From: a virus
DNA: 64,000 nucleotides
IMG/VR virus record: IMGVR_UViG_3300022903_000002
Span: 1 to 64,000 of that record
Reading direction: 5' to 3' (one strand)
Below the pieces are notes generated by a model. That model was given only the letters and a program-made list of their open reading frames with translations. It made no database searches and had not been told where the DNA came from. This document shows positions 32,141 to 39,551 of this stretch, piece after piece; position 1 is the first letter of the stretch; each line of letters begins with the position of its first letter. The position numbers and the translations under genes are program-made.

Positions 32141-32811
32141 CCATCCCGCTGATCGTGTTGACGAACGGCCGCCGCGACTGCATCTCCCAGACGATCCCCA
32201 GCATCACCAAGCACCTGACCGGCTACGGCGACATGGTCATCGTGGACGACTCCGGGGACAAGGACTATCGGGCGTGGCTTGCCGTCGAGTTCCCGGACGC
32301 TCTCGTCACTGCCGTAGCCTCGGAGGCCGCCGGGTACTGGCGGGCGATGCGGACCGTCTGGGCGATCGCCCGAGGCTCCGGAGCCGACACGGTAGTGATG
32401 TGGGAAGACGACTTCGTTCTCCTCGACGACATCGACGTAGCGTGCCTCGACCGCGTCCTCGACGAGCACCCATACCTGACACAGATCGCTCTGCGCCGGC
32501 AGCCGTGGTTCGCCAACGAGATCGCGCACGGCGGGACGCTGGAAGCCCTGGAAGTGCAGGGCCAGACGTTCGCCGAGACCAGCGACGGCAGACACCATTG
32601 GATCGAGCACCGCGCCTGCTTCACCGGCAACCCGTGCTTCATCCGGCGCAGGACATTCGAGCGCGACTGGCCCGAGGGCGCATGGTCGGAGTCCCGCTTC
32701 GGCCGGCTCCTCTTCGCCGACCCTGACGCCCGTGGCGCGTACTGGGGACGTCGCAGCGACCCGCCCCACGTGGAGCACATCGGACACGAGCGGGTCGGGA
32801 CGGAGTATTAG
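32137..32811 (+). CDS. GT-A fold glycosyltransferase (GT2-like)
   Basis: This 224-residue protein begins at the GTG overlapping the upstream stop; in-frame GTG 32104 is the alternative. The GT-A elements are PLIVLTNGRRDCISQTIPSI, MVIVDDSGD and VVMWEDDFVLLDDID, whose EDD is the likely metal site. HRACFTGNPCFIRRRTFE follows, as in small transferases. It is the second of three transferases in this region. Confidence 0.75.
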   Translation: MTIPLIVLTNGRRDCISQTIPSITKHLTGYGDMVIVDDSGDKDYRAWLAVEFPDALVTAVASEAAGYWRAMRTVWAIARGSGADTVVMWEDDFVLLDDIDVACLDRVLDEHPYLTQIALRRQPWFANEIAHGGTLEALEVQGQTFAETSDGRHHWIEHRACFTGNPCFIRRRTFERDWPEGAWSESRFGRLLFADPDARGAYWGRRSDPPHVEHIGHERVGTEY

Positions 32812-32813
32812 TA

Positions 32814-33041
32814 ATGGACAGCCTCGAAGCTCTTCAGCGGGCAGTGCTCGACGCGGAGCGCATCTACGGCATAATCCGCGACGATCTCCAGCGTCAGCTT
32901 GACGCGGATGGCCATCAGCACCTGACGCCAGAACAGATGCGCGATCCGAACGGCCGATTCATCCTCCTGGACGCGCTCACCGCGATCGTCAATGCGCGGG
33001 CCACTCAGCTATGGGCCACACAGTCACTCGACCGCTCTTAA
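32814..33041 (+). CDS. hypothetical helical protein, 75 aa
   Basis: The ATG is three bases after the glycosyltransferase stop. The product is amphipathic helix throughout (LEALQRAVLDAERIYGIIRD). No function is apparent. Confidence 0.6.
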   Translation: MDSLEALQRAVLDAERIYGIIRDDLQRQLDADGHQHLTPEQMRDPNGRFILLDALTAIVNARATQLWATQSLDRS

Positions 33042-33066
33042 AACATCTTCTGAGGTGGCTGCCGCC

Positions 33067-33630
33067 ATGGCTTTGAACGACCACGCCTCCACACTCCGCC
33101 AGGCAGCACTCGACGCCTCACAGCGCCTCCACGCCCAGATCGAAGGCGAGTTCGCTCTCCGCCCCGGCGTCGACCGCAACGAGACCACCCTCGACGCCGA
33201 ATTCGACATCCGCTCCACCGCCGAGACCTTCTACGCCTGGCTGAACGGCACCACCCACCTCAGCCTCGAACGCGGCCCAGTCACGAAGCAGACCCCCGGC
33301 AGCCCCGCCGGTACAACCCTGAACGAGGAGAGCACTGTGCAGATCCATGACGACGAGCAGTTCACCCTGTCCGTCCACACCACCGACGCCAAGGGCTTCG
33401 AAACCAGCGACCAGATCGACTGGGCCGTCGACAACACCGACGCCGTCACCCTCCAGGTCTCCGACGACGGCCGCTCCTGCACCGTCGTAGCTGGCCAGCC
33501 CGGCTCGGCCGTGATCACGGTGACGGACTCCGCCACCGACCCGGTCCTGTCCGCGACCGAAGCCGTCGACGTGGTCGCGGGCGGTACGGCGACGATCACC
33601 CTGACCGAGGGCGACGTCACCAAGCAGTAG
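33067..33630 (+). CDS. structural-type protein with Ig-like domain
   Basis: ATG 33067 follows GAGGTGG by 8 bases. Residues 1-75 are helical and may multimerise. Residues 100-180 form a Big2-like immunoglobulin domain (IDWAVDNTDAVTLQVSDDGR; CTVVAGQPGSAVITVTDSAT). Ig-like domains decorate phage capsids and tails. Being separate from the head operon, it may be an accessory surface protein. Confidence 0.65.
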   Translation: MALNDHASTLRQAALDASQRLHAQIEGEFALRPGVDRNETTLDAEFDIRSTAETFYAWLNGTTHLSLERGPVTKQTPGSPAGTTLNEESTVQIHDDEQFTLSVHTTDAKGFETSDQIDWAVDNTDAVTLQVSDDGRSCTVVAGQPGSAVITVTDSATDPVLSATEAVDVVAGGTATITLTEGDVTKQ

Positions 33631-33640
33631 GTCTCAAGCT

Positions 33641-33707
33641 CCCGGCCTGCCTCGTACTTTCTGGAAGTGGGGCGTGCGTGCGCAGGTCGGGTCAAAGCCC
33701 CACTTCC
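33641..33707 (+). promoter_or_regulatory. interleaved double inverted repeat, site B
   Basis: Helix 1: CCCGGCCTGC (33641-33650) with GCAGGTCGGG (33682-33691), 10 pairs including one G-U. Helix 2: GGAAGTGGGGC (33663-33673) with GCCCCACTTCC (33697-33707), 11 perfect pairs. The order 1-2-1'-2' matches sites A and C, and helix 1 resembles that of site A. It starts 11 bases after a stop and ends 16 bases before the next ATG. Confidence 0.65.
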
Positions 33708-33723
33708 AACTCAAGGATCGCTC

Positions 33724-34005
33724 ATGCAGAGCAAGCTTCCTGATCGCGACACTCGCGAATACGAGTGGTGGCTCGCAGGCGCTACCGCCGAGGTTGAGGC
33801 ACGCAAGGAAGGCCGCAGCAAACCCGGACTTCAGGTGCGCAGCTTCGTTGATGGGCTCGCCGAACACTATGGCGAGCTTGACGAGGCGCAGATCGCCGCA
33901 TTTGTGTTCAAGGTCTACACGGCTGGCCTGCCGCTGCGGATTCGGATCCGTCTTGCCCTGAAGGGCCCCACGTTCTCACCGCGCGGTAAGGGCAGTAATG
34001 GGTGA
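33724..34005 (+). CDS. hypothetical protein, 93 aa
   Basis: ATG 33724 follows AAGGA by 7 bases. The product is helical and charged (REYEWWLAGATAEVEARKEG; YGELDEAQIAAFVFKVYTAG). It is the first gene after site B. Function unknown. Confidence 0.6.
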   Translation: MQSKLPDRDTREYEWWLAGATAEVEARKEGRSKPGLQVRSFVDGLAEHYGELDEAQIAAFVFKVYTAGLPLRIRIRLALKGPTFSPRGKGSNG

Positions 34006-34216
34006 GCCCCGCCGCTTCTACCTCCAGCGCGATACCGACGTAACCGGCGCGAGCGGTGTCGGCCGTGTCGCTGACGGCATTCTCTGGCCCGACGGCACCG
34101 CAACCGTCCACTGGCGAGGTGAGGACAACAGCGAAGTGTCCTGGCCGACCGGAATCGCAGGCATCGAACGCCGCTCCGGCCACGGCGGTGCGACCCGCAT
34201 CGTCTGGATCGACTGA
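33998..34216 (+). CDS. hypothetical protein, 72 aa
   Basis: The product is beta-rich and reads GRVADGILWPDGTATVHWRG and TRIVWID, a compact form I associate with small actinobacterial phage proteins. It overlaps the previous gene by 8 bases. Confidence 0.6.
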   Translation: MGEPRRFYLQRDTDVTGASGVGRVADGILWPDGTATVHWRGEDNSEVSWPTGIAGIERRSGHGGATRIVWID

Positions 34217-34233
34217 CAGGGGAAGGCCAGGTC

Positions 34234-34458
34234 ATGCCAGCCCACCAGAAGGCATACCGCCGCATCTTCGACATGGTCGCCCAGGCGAAATCCAGTAGAG
34301 ACCAAGACCGCTGGCTGGATGAGGCTCTGGACCTCCGGCAGCGGGCAACAGACTGGGACGCCGACCAATGGGGTTTCAACCCCGACCTGTGGATGGAAGC
34401 CGAGCGCGCCGAACTCGCGAGCCGCGGCGGCAACGACTGGCCCCAGGAACGCGCGTGA
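34234..34458 (+). CDS. hypothetical helical protein, 74 aa
   Basis: The ATG follows GGGGAAGG. The product is helical (AYRRIFDMVAQAKSSRDQDR) with a Trp-rich end (DADQWGFNPDLWMEAERAEL). It is coupled to the next glycosyltransferase by a GTGA overlap. Confidence 0.6.
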   Translation: MPAHQKAYRRIFDMVAQAKSSRDQDRWLDEALDLRQRATDWDADQWGFNPDLWMEAERAELASRGGNDWPQERA

Positions 34459-35171
34459 GGGTCCTTGTAGCCATTCCGTGGAGACCGCAGCCTGACCGCA
34501 TCTACGCCCACGATCTGACCGTCCAGCGCTACAGGGAGCTTCTCCCCGACGCCGACATCGTGGACGTCGACACTGACCATGACCCGTTCAGCCTCGCCGC
34601 CTGCCGCAACAAGGGCGTCCGCCTCGCCGAAGGGGACGGCCACGACGTGGTCGTACTCGGCGACGCAGACACACTCGCGGAGCAGGAGCCTCTCCTCGCC
34701 GCCATCGACAGCGCGCGCAGCAGCGGCAAGGTACACCTGCCGTACACCTTCTACAGGTCCCTCGGCTTCTACGGCACCAACCAACTACTCAACGGCTTCC
34801 CGATCGAGACCTGCGACAACGTGACCATCCCCACGGCCACGAGCGGCGTCTATGTCGCCACCCCCGCGATCTGGTGGGCATGCGGCGGCCAGGACGAACG
34901 CATGCTCGGCTGGGGCATGGAAGATGTCGCGTGGCTCGTCGCCCACCGGGCGCTACTCGGCGGTGAACCTGTCCGGCATGACGGCAGCGTCTACGCACTT
35001 CACCACGAGTCCGCAGCCAAGCAAGGCGACCAGTACGAGCGGAACGTCGCGCTCTACCACCGCTACATCGAAGCTGGCGACTCCGGAAACCCCGACGCTG
35101 TACGCGCGGTCGTCGCCGAACATGCCGACGCTGTGACCTGCGGCAAGTCAACATCGTCCACCGGCGGGTAA
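34455..35171 (+). CDS. galactosyltransferase-like GT-A enzyme
   Basis: This 238-residue protein starts at a GTG overlapping the upstream stop. The GT-A features are MRVLVAIPWRPQPDRI, NKGVRLAEGDGHDVVVLGDA with a D-A-D metal motif, and MLGWGMEDVAWLVAHRAL, a G-x-G-x-E-D-x-x-x acceptor/catalytic element of GT7/GT27-like enzymes. It is the third transferase in this region. It most likely modifies a phage or host surface molecule. Confidence 0.75.
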   Translation: MRVLVAIPWRPQPDRIYAHDLTVQRYRELLPDADIVDVDTDHDPFSLAACRNKGVRLAEGDGHDVVVLGDADTLAEQEPLLAAIDSARSSGKVHLPYTFYRSLGFYGTNQLLNGFPIETCDNVTIPTATSGVYVATPAIWWACGGQDERMLGWGMEDVAWLVAHRALLGGEPVRHDGSVYALHHESAAKQGDQYERNVALYHRYIEAGDSGNPDAVRAVVAEHADAVTCGKSTSSTGG

Positions 35172-35178
35172 GCAGCTC

Positions 35179-35808
35179 CTACTGCCCGACCGCACTGATG
35201 CGCACCTGGGAACTCTTAGGCCCGTAGTCGACCCGGTACAACGGACTCCCTGCACTGTCGGTCACCTCAAGCGCACCCGGCCCGCCAGGGATGTTGTACA
35301 TCCACACGCCGGACACATACCTACCAGGCGACGGAGCCGGCTGTTCGATACCCGCCCACTCCTGACCCAGGCCATGACACGTACCTATCGTCCCCGGAGT
35401 CGTATCCGCCTGCCGCCCATCAAGCCCGAACCACTGCGACCCCGTCTGCGCATCAGTATCGTCACTGGAGTATTTGACCGTCCCGACGTTCCGCAACTTG
35501 AAGCTGACACACAGCGTCACAGTGCCCTTCGGATCCGAAGATGCCCGCGGCCGGGTCTTGAGCCCCGTCACGGTGATCTCCAAGTTCGCTGCACCTTCCG
35601 CTGTCGGCATCTGGTACTTGAACGGCCGCCCTACCTGGACCGCCGGCACGGGGATGTCGCTGGTCTTCGCGGTCGGCATGCACTCAGGGACCGCCTCATC
35701 GCACGGCTTGCCCGACTGAGCCCGCTTACCTGAAGCCTTGTGTTCCGCTCCGCCGCAGCCCGCAAGTGACAGGGCAAGCGCAGCGGTTACGAGGAGTGTC
35801 GTTTTCAT
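35179..35808 (-). CDS. exported lipoprotein, minus strand
   Basis: Read from ATG 35808, this 209-residue protein has a lipoprotein signal (KTTLLVTAALALSLAGCGGA, lipid Cys near residue 19). The mature beta-rich domain (NLEITVTGLKTRPRASSDPK; TLCVSFKLRNVGTVKYSSDD) resembles DUF4352-type secreted domains. It is reversed relative to late genes and has its own start region, so it may be expressed from a prophage, for example in superinfection exclusion. ATG 35865 in frame would add 19 residues. Confidence 0.7.
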   Translation of the reverse strand: MKTTLLVTAALALSLAGCGGAEHKASGKRAQSGKPCDEAVPECMPTAKTSDIPVPAVQVGRPFKYQMPTAEGAANLEITVTGLKTRPRASSDPKGTVTLCVSFKLRNVGTVKYSSDDTDAQTGSQWFGLDGRQADTTPGTIGTCHGLGQEWAGIEQPAPSPGRYVSGVWMYNIPGGPGALEVTDSAGSPLYRVDYGPKSSQVRISAVGQ

Positions 35809-35885
35809 GACAGAGGGGACGGGCGAACTGCCCAGGTGGTTCGCACCGCCGCCGGATCCGGCCATGCGGGACTGTCGTAGATGCG

Positions 35886-35981
35886 TGAGACACTAGATCA
35901 GACGTTCGAACTTAATAAGAGACCCCCGCGAGTGCTACCAACACTCCGGGGGCATGGCCGACCTGATGAGAGCAGATCGAC
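35886..35981 (+). promoter_or_regulatory. promoter and structured leader, copy 2 (HNH gene)
   Basis: A possible extended -10 (TGAGACACT, 35886-35894) precedes ACGTTCGAAC (35902), the same 5' edge as copy 1. The hairpin (35923-35952) is CCCCCG, an unpaired C, GAGTG, loop CTACCAA, CACTC, CGGGGG, followed by ATGGCCGAC and a GAGAG ribosome site. The inner stem differs from copy 1 but pairs fully. The gene downstream is an HNH nuclease, not a GIY-YIG one. Confidence 0.6.
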
Positions 35982-36800
35982 ATGACAGAGGCTACCCCCA
36001 AGTACTGTGCCGCCTGCGGAACGCCGTTTGCAGATGAGTCGCCGACAGGTAACAGGCGGTTCTGTTGTCGCAGGTGCTGGCGTCGGGCCAAGGAGCGGAG
36101 ATCGCGGGGCGTCTCAGAGCGAGATGTAGCTACGGTTTCGGATTGCGTGGCATGCGGAGCATCCCTCGCCGGGCGTCCGCACGGGACCAGACACTGCTCG
36201 AACGCCTGTTACCAGCGGGCGAGGAGACGCGAGAGGCTTGGCCAGCCGATAGCTGACCGAGCTGAGGAGATCGCCTGTCGGCGCTGCGGAGACCTGGTAT
36301 ATCGCCAGCACTGGTCCTTCACGCTGTACTGCTCCAAACGGTGTCGCGAGGCATACAACGCGTACCGCTACTTCAAGATGAGACGCCCCGAGATCGAACG
36401 AGCGTGCTTGGCGTGCGGTGCACCGATCTCCCCAGACGACACGCTCAGCAAGAAGTACTGCGATAGGCGATGCGCGGGACGCAATCGGTCGCCAGACGTC
36501 ATCTTCAGGTACGTGAATGCACGTCGCGCCTTGCTCTCCGGAGCCACAGCGCGTCGCGTCCCAAAGCGGGTACTGAGGCGTCTACGGTCAGCGATCTGCT
36601 TCTACTGCGGGAGCAAAGCCAACACTGTGGATCATGTGGTGCCTCTATCTCGTGGAGGCCAGCACGCAGAGGGCAACCTCGTACCTGCGTGCCGATCGTG
36701 CAACAGCAGCAAGGCCGACAAACTGTTGATCGAGTGGAGGTTGTGGCGCCGTGGTCGAGAACTCGCCGAACGACGTTCAGAAAGTTCAGCGGCTGCGTGA
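35982..36800 (+). CDS. HNH homing endonuclease with four zinc fingers
   Basis: This 272-residue protein has four treble-clef-like zinc fingers: YCAACGTPF..FCCRRC, CVACGAS..HCSNAC, CRRCGDL..YCSKRC and CLACGAP..YCDRRC. A C-terminal HNH nuclease follows (ICFYCGSKANTVDHVVPLSR then GNLVPACRSCNSSKADKLL). Such finger arrays plus HNH fit free-standing homing endonucleases that recognise long targets. Its 3' end overlaps the next gene by 50 bases. It lies between the reversed lipoprotein gene and the packaging genes, a usual insertion place. Confidence 0.85.
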   Translation: MTEATPKYCAACGTPFADESPTGNRRFCCRRCWRRAKERRSRGVSERDVATVSDCVACGASLAGRPHGTRHCSNACYQRARRRERLGQPIADRAEEIACRRCGDLVYRQHWSFTLYCSKRCREAYNAYRYFKMRRPEIERACLACGAPISPDDTLSKKYCDRRCAGRNRSPDVIFRYVNARRALLSGATARRVPKRVLRRLRSAICFYCGSKANTVDHVVPLSRGGQHAEGNLVPACRSCNSSKADKLLIEWRLWRRGRELAERRSESSAAA

Positions 36801-37002
36801 CTGGGCAGTAAGCGGCCCGGGCCGAGCCCTCTTCAACTGGGGCACAGCTGGCGACTTCGCTAGGTGCGAGGCGTTCTATAAGGGCAAGATGCCCGAGCGG
36901 ATGATCCCTGGCTGGTGCGCCACGCTCCACAAGCTCGCTACTGGCGCAACACCCGGCCACGCTCCCGGAGAAGAAGTGGCACGCAAGACCACAGGCCACT
37001 AG
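36751..37002 (+). CDS. small pre-terminase protein, 83 aa
   Basis: GTG 36751 follows GGAGG by 10 bases, inside the end of the HNH gene. The product (QRLRDWAVSGPGRALFNWGT; CEAFYKGKMPERMIPGWCAT; LHKLATGATPG) is of a type found just upstream of phage terminase genes. The function is unknown. Confidence 0.65.
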   Translation: MVENSPNDVQKVQRLRDWAVSGPGRALFNWGTAGDFARCEAFYKGKMPERMIPGWCATLHKLATGATPGHAPGEEVARKTTGH

Positions 37003-37004
37003 CA

Positions 37005-37340
37005 ATGGCAAGACGCATCCAAGAGAACCCACGTGACCGGGTCGAGTCCGCAGGGCAGTGGCGCTCAGCACCTCGACCCGTCGACTGGCCGGCCCGGGTC
37101 GAAGCTGTACTAGCTAGGGACAGGGCCTGTCGATGGGATGGCCTCGGCGTCATGTGCGGCAGCATCGAGAGGCTTGAGGTCGACCACATCGGTGACCCTC
37201 GAGACCACAGGCTCGAGAACCTTCGAGTGTTGTGTCATCGCCATCATGCGAAGCGCACCGCGCTCCAATCGGCAGCAGCGCGACAGGCAAAGCGCATCCC
37301 GCGGACCAGGCCGAAGGAGCAGCATCCCGGCCTTCTCTGA
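37005..37340 (+). CDS. packaging-associated HNH endonuclease
   Basis: This 111-residue HNH protein is encoded just upstream of the terminase genes. The core reads RACRWDGLGVMCGSIERLEV, VDHIGDPRDH, then NLRVLCHRHHAKRTALQ, giving the DH, Asn and CxxHH pattern. Small HNH proteins next to terminase are widespread in HK97-like phages and are needed for specific cos cleavage in studied cases. ATG 37005 lies two bases after the previous stop. Confidence 0.8.
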   Translation: MARRIQENPRDRVESAGQWRSAPRPVDWPARVEAVLARDRACRWDGLGVMCGSIERLEVDHIGDPRDHRLENLRVLCHRHHAKRTALQSAAARQAKRIPRTRPKEQHPGLL

Positions 37341-37359
37341 TCGCTGTAGTCACGCCCCG

Positions 37360-37470
37360 TGAGGGTGGGGGGAGCCCCCAAGGCCATCCATGAGCGAGCC
37401 CGCTAGCGTATTGCGCCTGCCAGTCAGTACGGGTTCAGAAGCCGTGAACAGCGATTCAAATCTTGGATGA
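37360..37470 (+). other. pre-terminase intergenic segment: hairpin and possible 26-codon frame
   Basis: The 146-base gap 37341-37486 holds a tight hairpin (TGGGGG, loop GAG, CCCCCA; 37366-37380). An ATG at 37390, six bases after AAGG, opens 26 codons (ending 37470, SEPASVLRLPVSTGSEAVNS). The position between packaging HNH and terminase makes it a candidate place for a cos or packaging site. None of this is proven by sequence alone. Confidence 0.25.
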
Positions 37471-37486
37471 CTGCGGGAGGTGGCCG

Positions 37487-37912
37487 ATGCCTGGTCCCGT
37501 TCCGAATCGTTCCGACCAGCGGCGACGCCGGAACAAGGAGCCTGGCGGGGGAGTCACCCGCTCGGCTGGCGCCGAGAAGGTCGTCGCTCCTCCTGCTGAG
37601 CCTCATTGGCATTCGCTCGCGGTCGACTGGTATGAGAGTCTCGCGAAGTCGGGTCAGAGCGCCTTCTATGAGCCCAGCGATTGGGCCACGGCACGCTATG
37701 TAGCTGAGGCGATGTCTCGGAATCTTGAGAACAGCCGGTTCTCGGCGCAGCTCTTCGCGGCCGTGATGGCTGCCTCTACGACGCTCCTGGTTACCGAGGG
37801 AGATCGCCGGCGTTTGCGGGTCGAGTTGGAGCGGGCTGCCGCTGCGGTCGATGCCGATGAGGAGGCGGCGGTCGCTGAGCTCGATGAGTGGCGTGACCGA
37901 CTCTCCGGCTAA
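37487..37912 (+). CDS. terminase small subunit
   Basis: ATG 37487 follows GGGAGG by 8 bases. The 141-residue product has a basic N-terminus (NRSDQRRRRNKEPGG) and a helical body (FYEPSDWATARYVAEAMSRN; TLLVTEGDRRRLRVELERAA) typical of actinophage small terminases. It directly overlaps the large subunit. It should recognise phage DNA and start packaging. Confidence 0.8.
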   Translation: MPGPVPNRSDQRRRRNKEPGGGVTRSAGAEKVVAPPAEPHWHSLAVDWYESLAKSGQSAFYEPSDWATARYVAEAMSRNLENSRFSAQLFAAVMAASTTLLVTEGDRRRLRVELERAAAAVDADEEAAVAELDEWRDRLSG

Positions 37913-39539
37913 CCGGCTCGTTACGCTCCCTTCGGGTGTTCCGGAGTTCACGCTCGGCTGGGAGGTCGTGCGTTGGGCCGGGATGTATTTGAAGCATCCG
38001 AATGGGCCGCGGGCTGGTCAGCGGTGGAAGTTCGTGGAGAGCCAGATCCGTTTCCTCCTTTGGTGGTATGCGGTTGATGAGGACGCGAACTGGCTGTTCC
38101 ATCACGGTGTCCGCCGGCTGAGTAAGGGGTCTGGGAAGTCGCCGTTCGCTGCGTTGATGGCGTTGGCGGAGTTGTGCGCGCCGGTTCGGGTGGACTATTT
38201 CGACCCGAAGGCGCCGGGCGGGCTGGTCGGTAAGCCGGTTGATATGCCGCTGGTGCAGATCGCTGCTACGGCGGAGTCGCAGACTGCGAACACTATGCGG
38301 ATGGTGCGGGCGTTCGCTCCGAAGGGTTCCCGCCTGGTCCAGGAGTACAAGCTCGATCCGGGGAAGACGAAGTATTACAAGGCCCCGGAGGGCACGCTCG
38401 AGGTCATCACGTCGTCAACGACCGCGGCGGAGGGCGCTGAGGCGAGCTTCATCGTCGGCGATGAGACGGAGCATTGGAAGCCGTCGAATGGTGGCCCGGA
38501 GCTCGCGGCGACGCTCGAGGACAACCTCACGAAGAGCGGCTCGCGGATGCTGGAGACCTGCAACGCGTGGGTTCCCGGTTTGGGGACGGTTGCGGAGACG
38601 TCGTATGACGGCTGGCTCGCGCAGGAGGAAGGCCGGACCCGCGGCGAGTCGAAGGTGTTGTACGACGCGCGGATCGCCCCTCCGGAGACGGATCTGACGG
38701 ACGAGGCGTCGCTGATGGTGGCGCTGGAGTTCGTCTACGAGGACTGTTTCTGGCAGAAGCTTCGGCCGATCATGGAGCGGATCTGGGATCCGCGGTCGAA
38801 GCCGGATGATTCCAAGCGTAAGTATTTGAACTGGCCGACGGCGGCGCAGGATGCGTGGACGACGAAGGAATCCTGGGCGGCGTGTACTGACGTGACGCAG
38901 GTTGTCGCTGACGGTGAAGAGATCGTTGCTTTCTTCGACGGGTCGAAGTCCCGGGATGCGACTGCGTTGATCGGTTGCCGCGTGTCGGACGGTTTCGTCT
39001 TTACGGTCGGCGTGTGGGAGCCGGACACGACGCACACCACCGAGTCGGTTGTGCCTGTCGGGCAGGTCGACGCGGCTGTGGAGCAGATGTTCTCGCGCTG
39101 GGATGTGCTGGCGTTCTTCGCGGACGTCAAGGAGTGGGAAGGGTTCACGAAGGTCACCTGGCCGGAGCGGTACACCGAGGACCTTCTGCTTCATTCCGTT
39201 CCGTCCGGTAATGACCCGCAGGTGATCGCGTGGGACATGCGGTCTCACACCTATGACTTCACGCTCGCTTGTGAGTTGACCGAGGCGGAGATCCGGGACC
39301 GTGGGTTTGCTCACGATGGCGACTCGCGTGTGTTGCGGCATGTGACGAACGCTCGCCGCCGGCCGAACCGCTATGGGGTCTCGATCGGTAAGGAATCGCC
39401 GGACAGCCCCAACAAGATCGATGCCGCGGTTTGTGTTGTCGGTGCACGGATGGTGCGCCGGAAACTGCTGGCTTCACCGGAGTGGAAGAAACGCTCGGCG
39501 AAGAAGACCCGAACTGGCCGTGTGTACGGATTCTCCTAA
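37893..39539 (+). CDS. terminase large subunit
   Basis: This 548-residue protein is the packaging motor. The ATPase motifs are RRLSKGSGKSPFAAL (Walker A near residue 78), SFIVGDETEHWKPSNGG (Walker B) and LETCNAWVPG (coupling motif). The RNase H-fold nuclease is marked by EEIVAFFDGSKSRDATALIG and VLAFFADVKEWEG acidic residues. GTG 37893 gives a 20-base overlap with the small subunit; the upstream in-frame codons look non-conserved. Confidence 0.93.
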   Translation: MTDSPANRLVTLPSGVPEFTLGWEVVRWAGMYLKHPNGPRAGQRWKFVESQIRFLLWWYAVDEDANWLFHHGVRRLSKGSGKSPFAALMALAELCAPVRVDYFDPKAPGGLVGKPVDMPLVQIAATAESQTANTMRMVRAFAPKGSRLVQEYKLDPGKTKYYKAPEGTLEVITSSTTAAEGAEASFIVGDETEHWKPSNGGPELAATLEDNLTKSGSRMLETCNAWVPGLGTVAETSYDGWLAQEEGRTRGESKVLYDARIAPPETDLTDEASLMVALEFVYEDCFWQKLRPIMERIWDPRSKPDDSKRKYLNWPTAAQDAWTTKESWAACTDVTQVVADGEEIVAFFDGSKSRDATALIGCRVSDGFVFTVGVWEPDTTHTTESVVPVGQVDAAVEQMFSRWDVLAFFADVKEWEGFTKVTWPERYTEDLLLHSVPSGNDPQVIAWDMRSHTYDFTLACELTEAEIRDRGFAHDGDSRVLRHVTNARRRPNRYGVSIGKESPDSPNKIDAAVCVVGARMVRRKLLASPEWKKRSAKKTRTGRVYGFS

Positions 39540-39551
39540 GGGGGGTTGCTC

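Noticed and set aside
37440-37475. tRNA-like T-arm (GATTCAAATC) before terminase
   Set aside because: The flanking bases do not pair to form a T stem and no acceptor or anticodon arm can be drawn.
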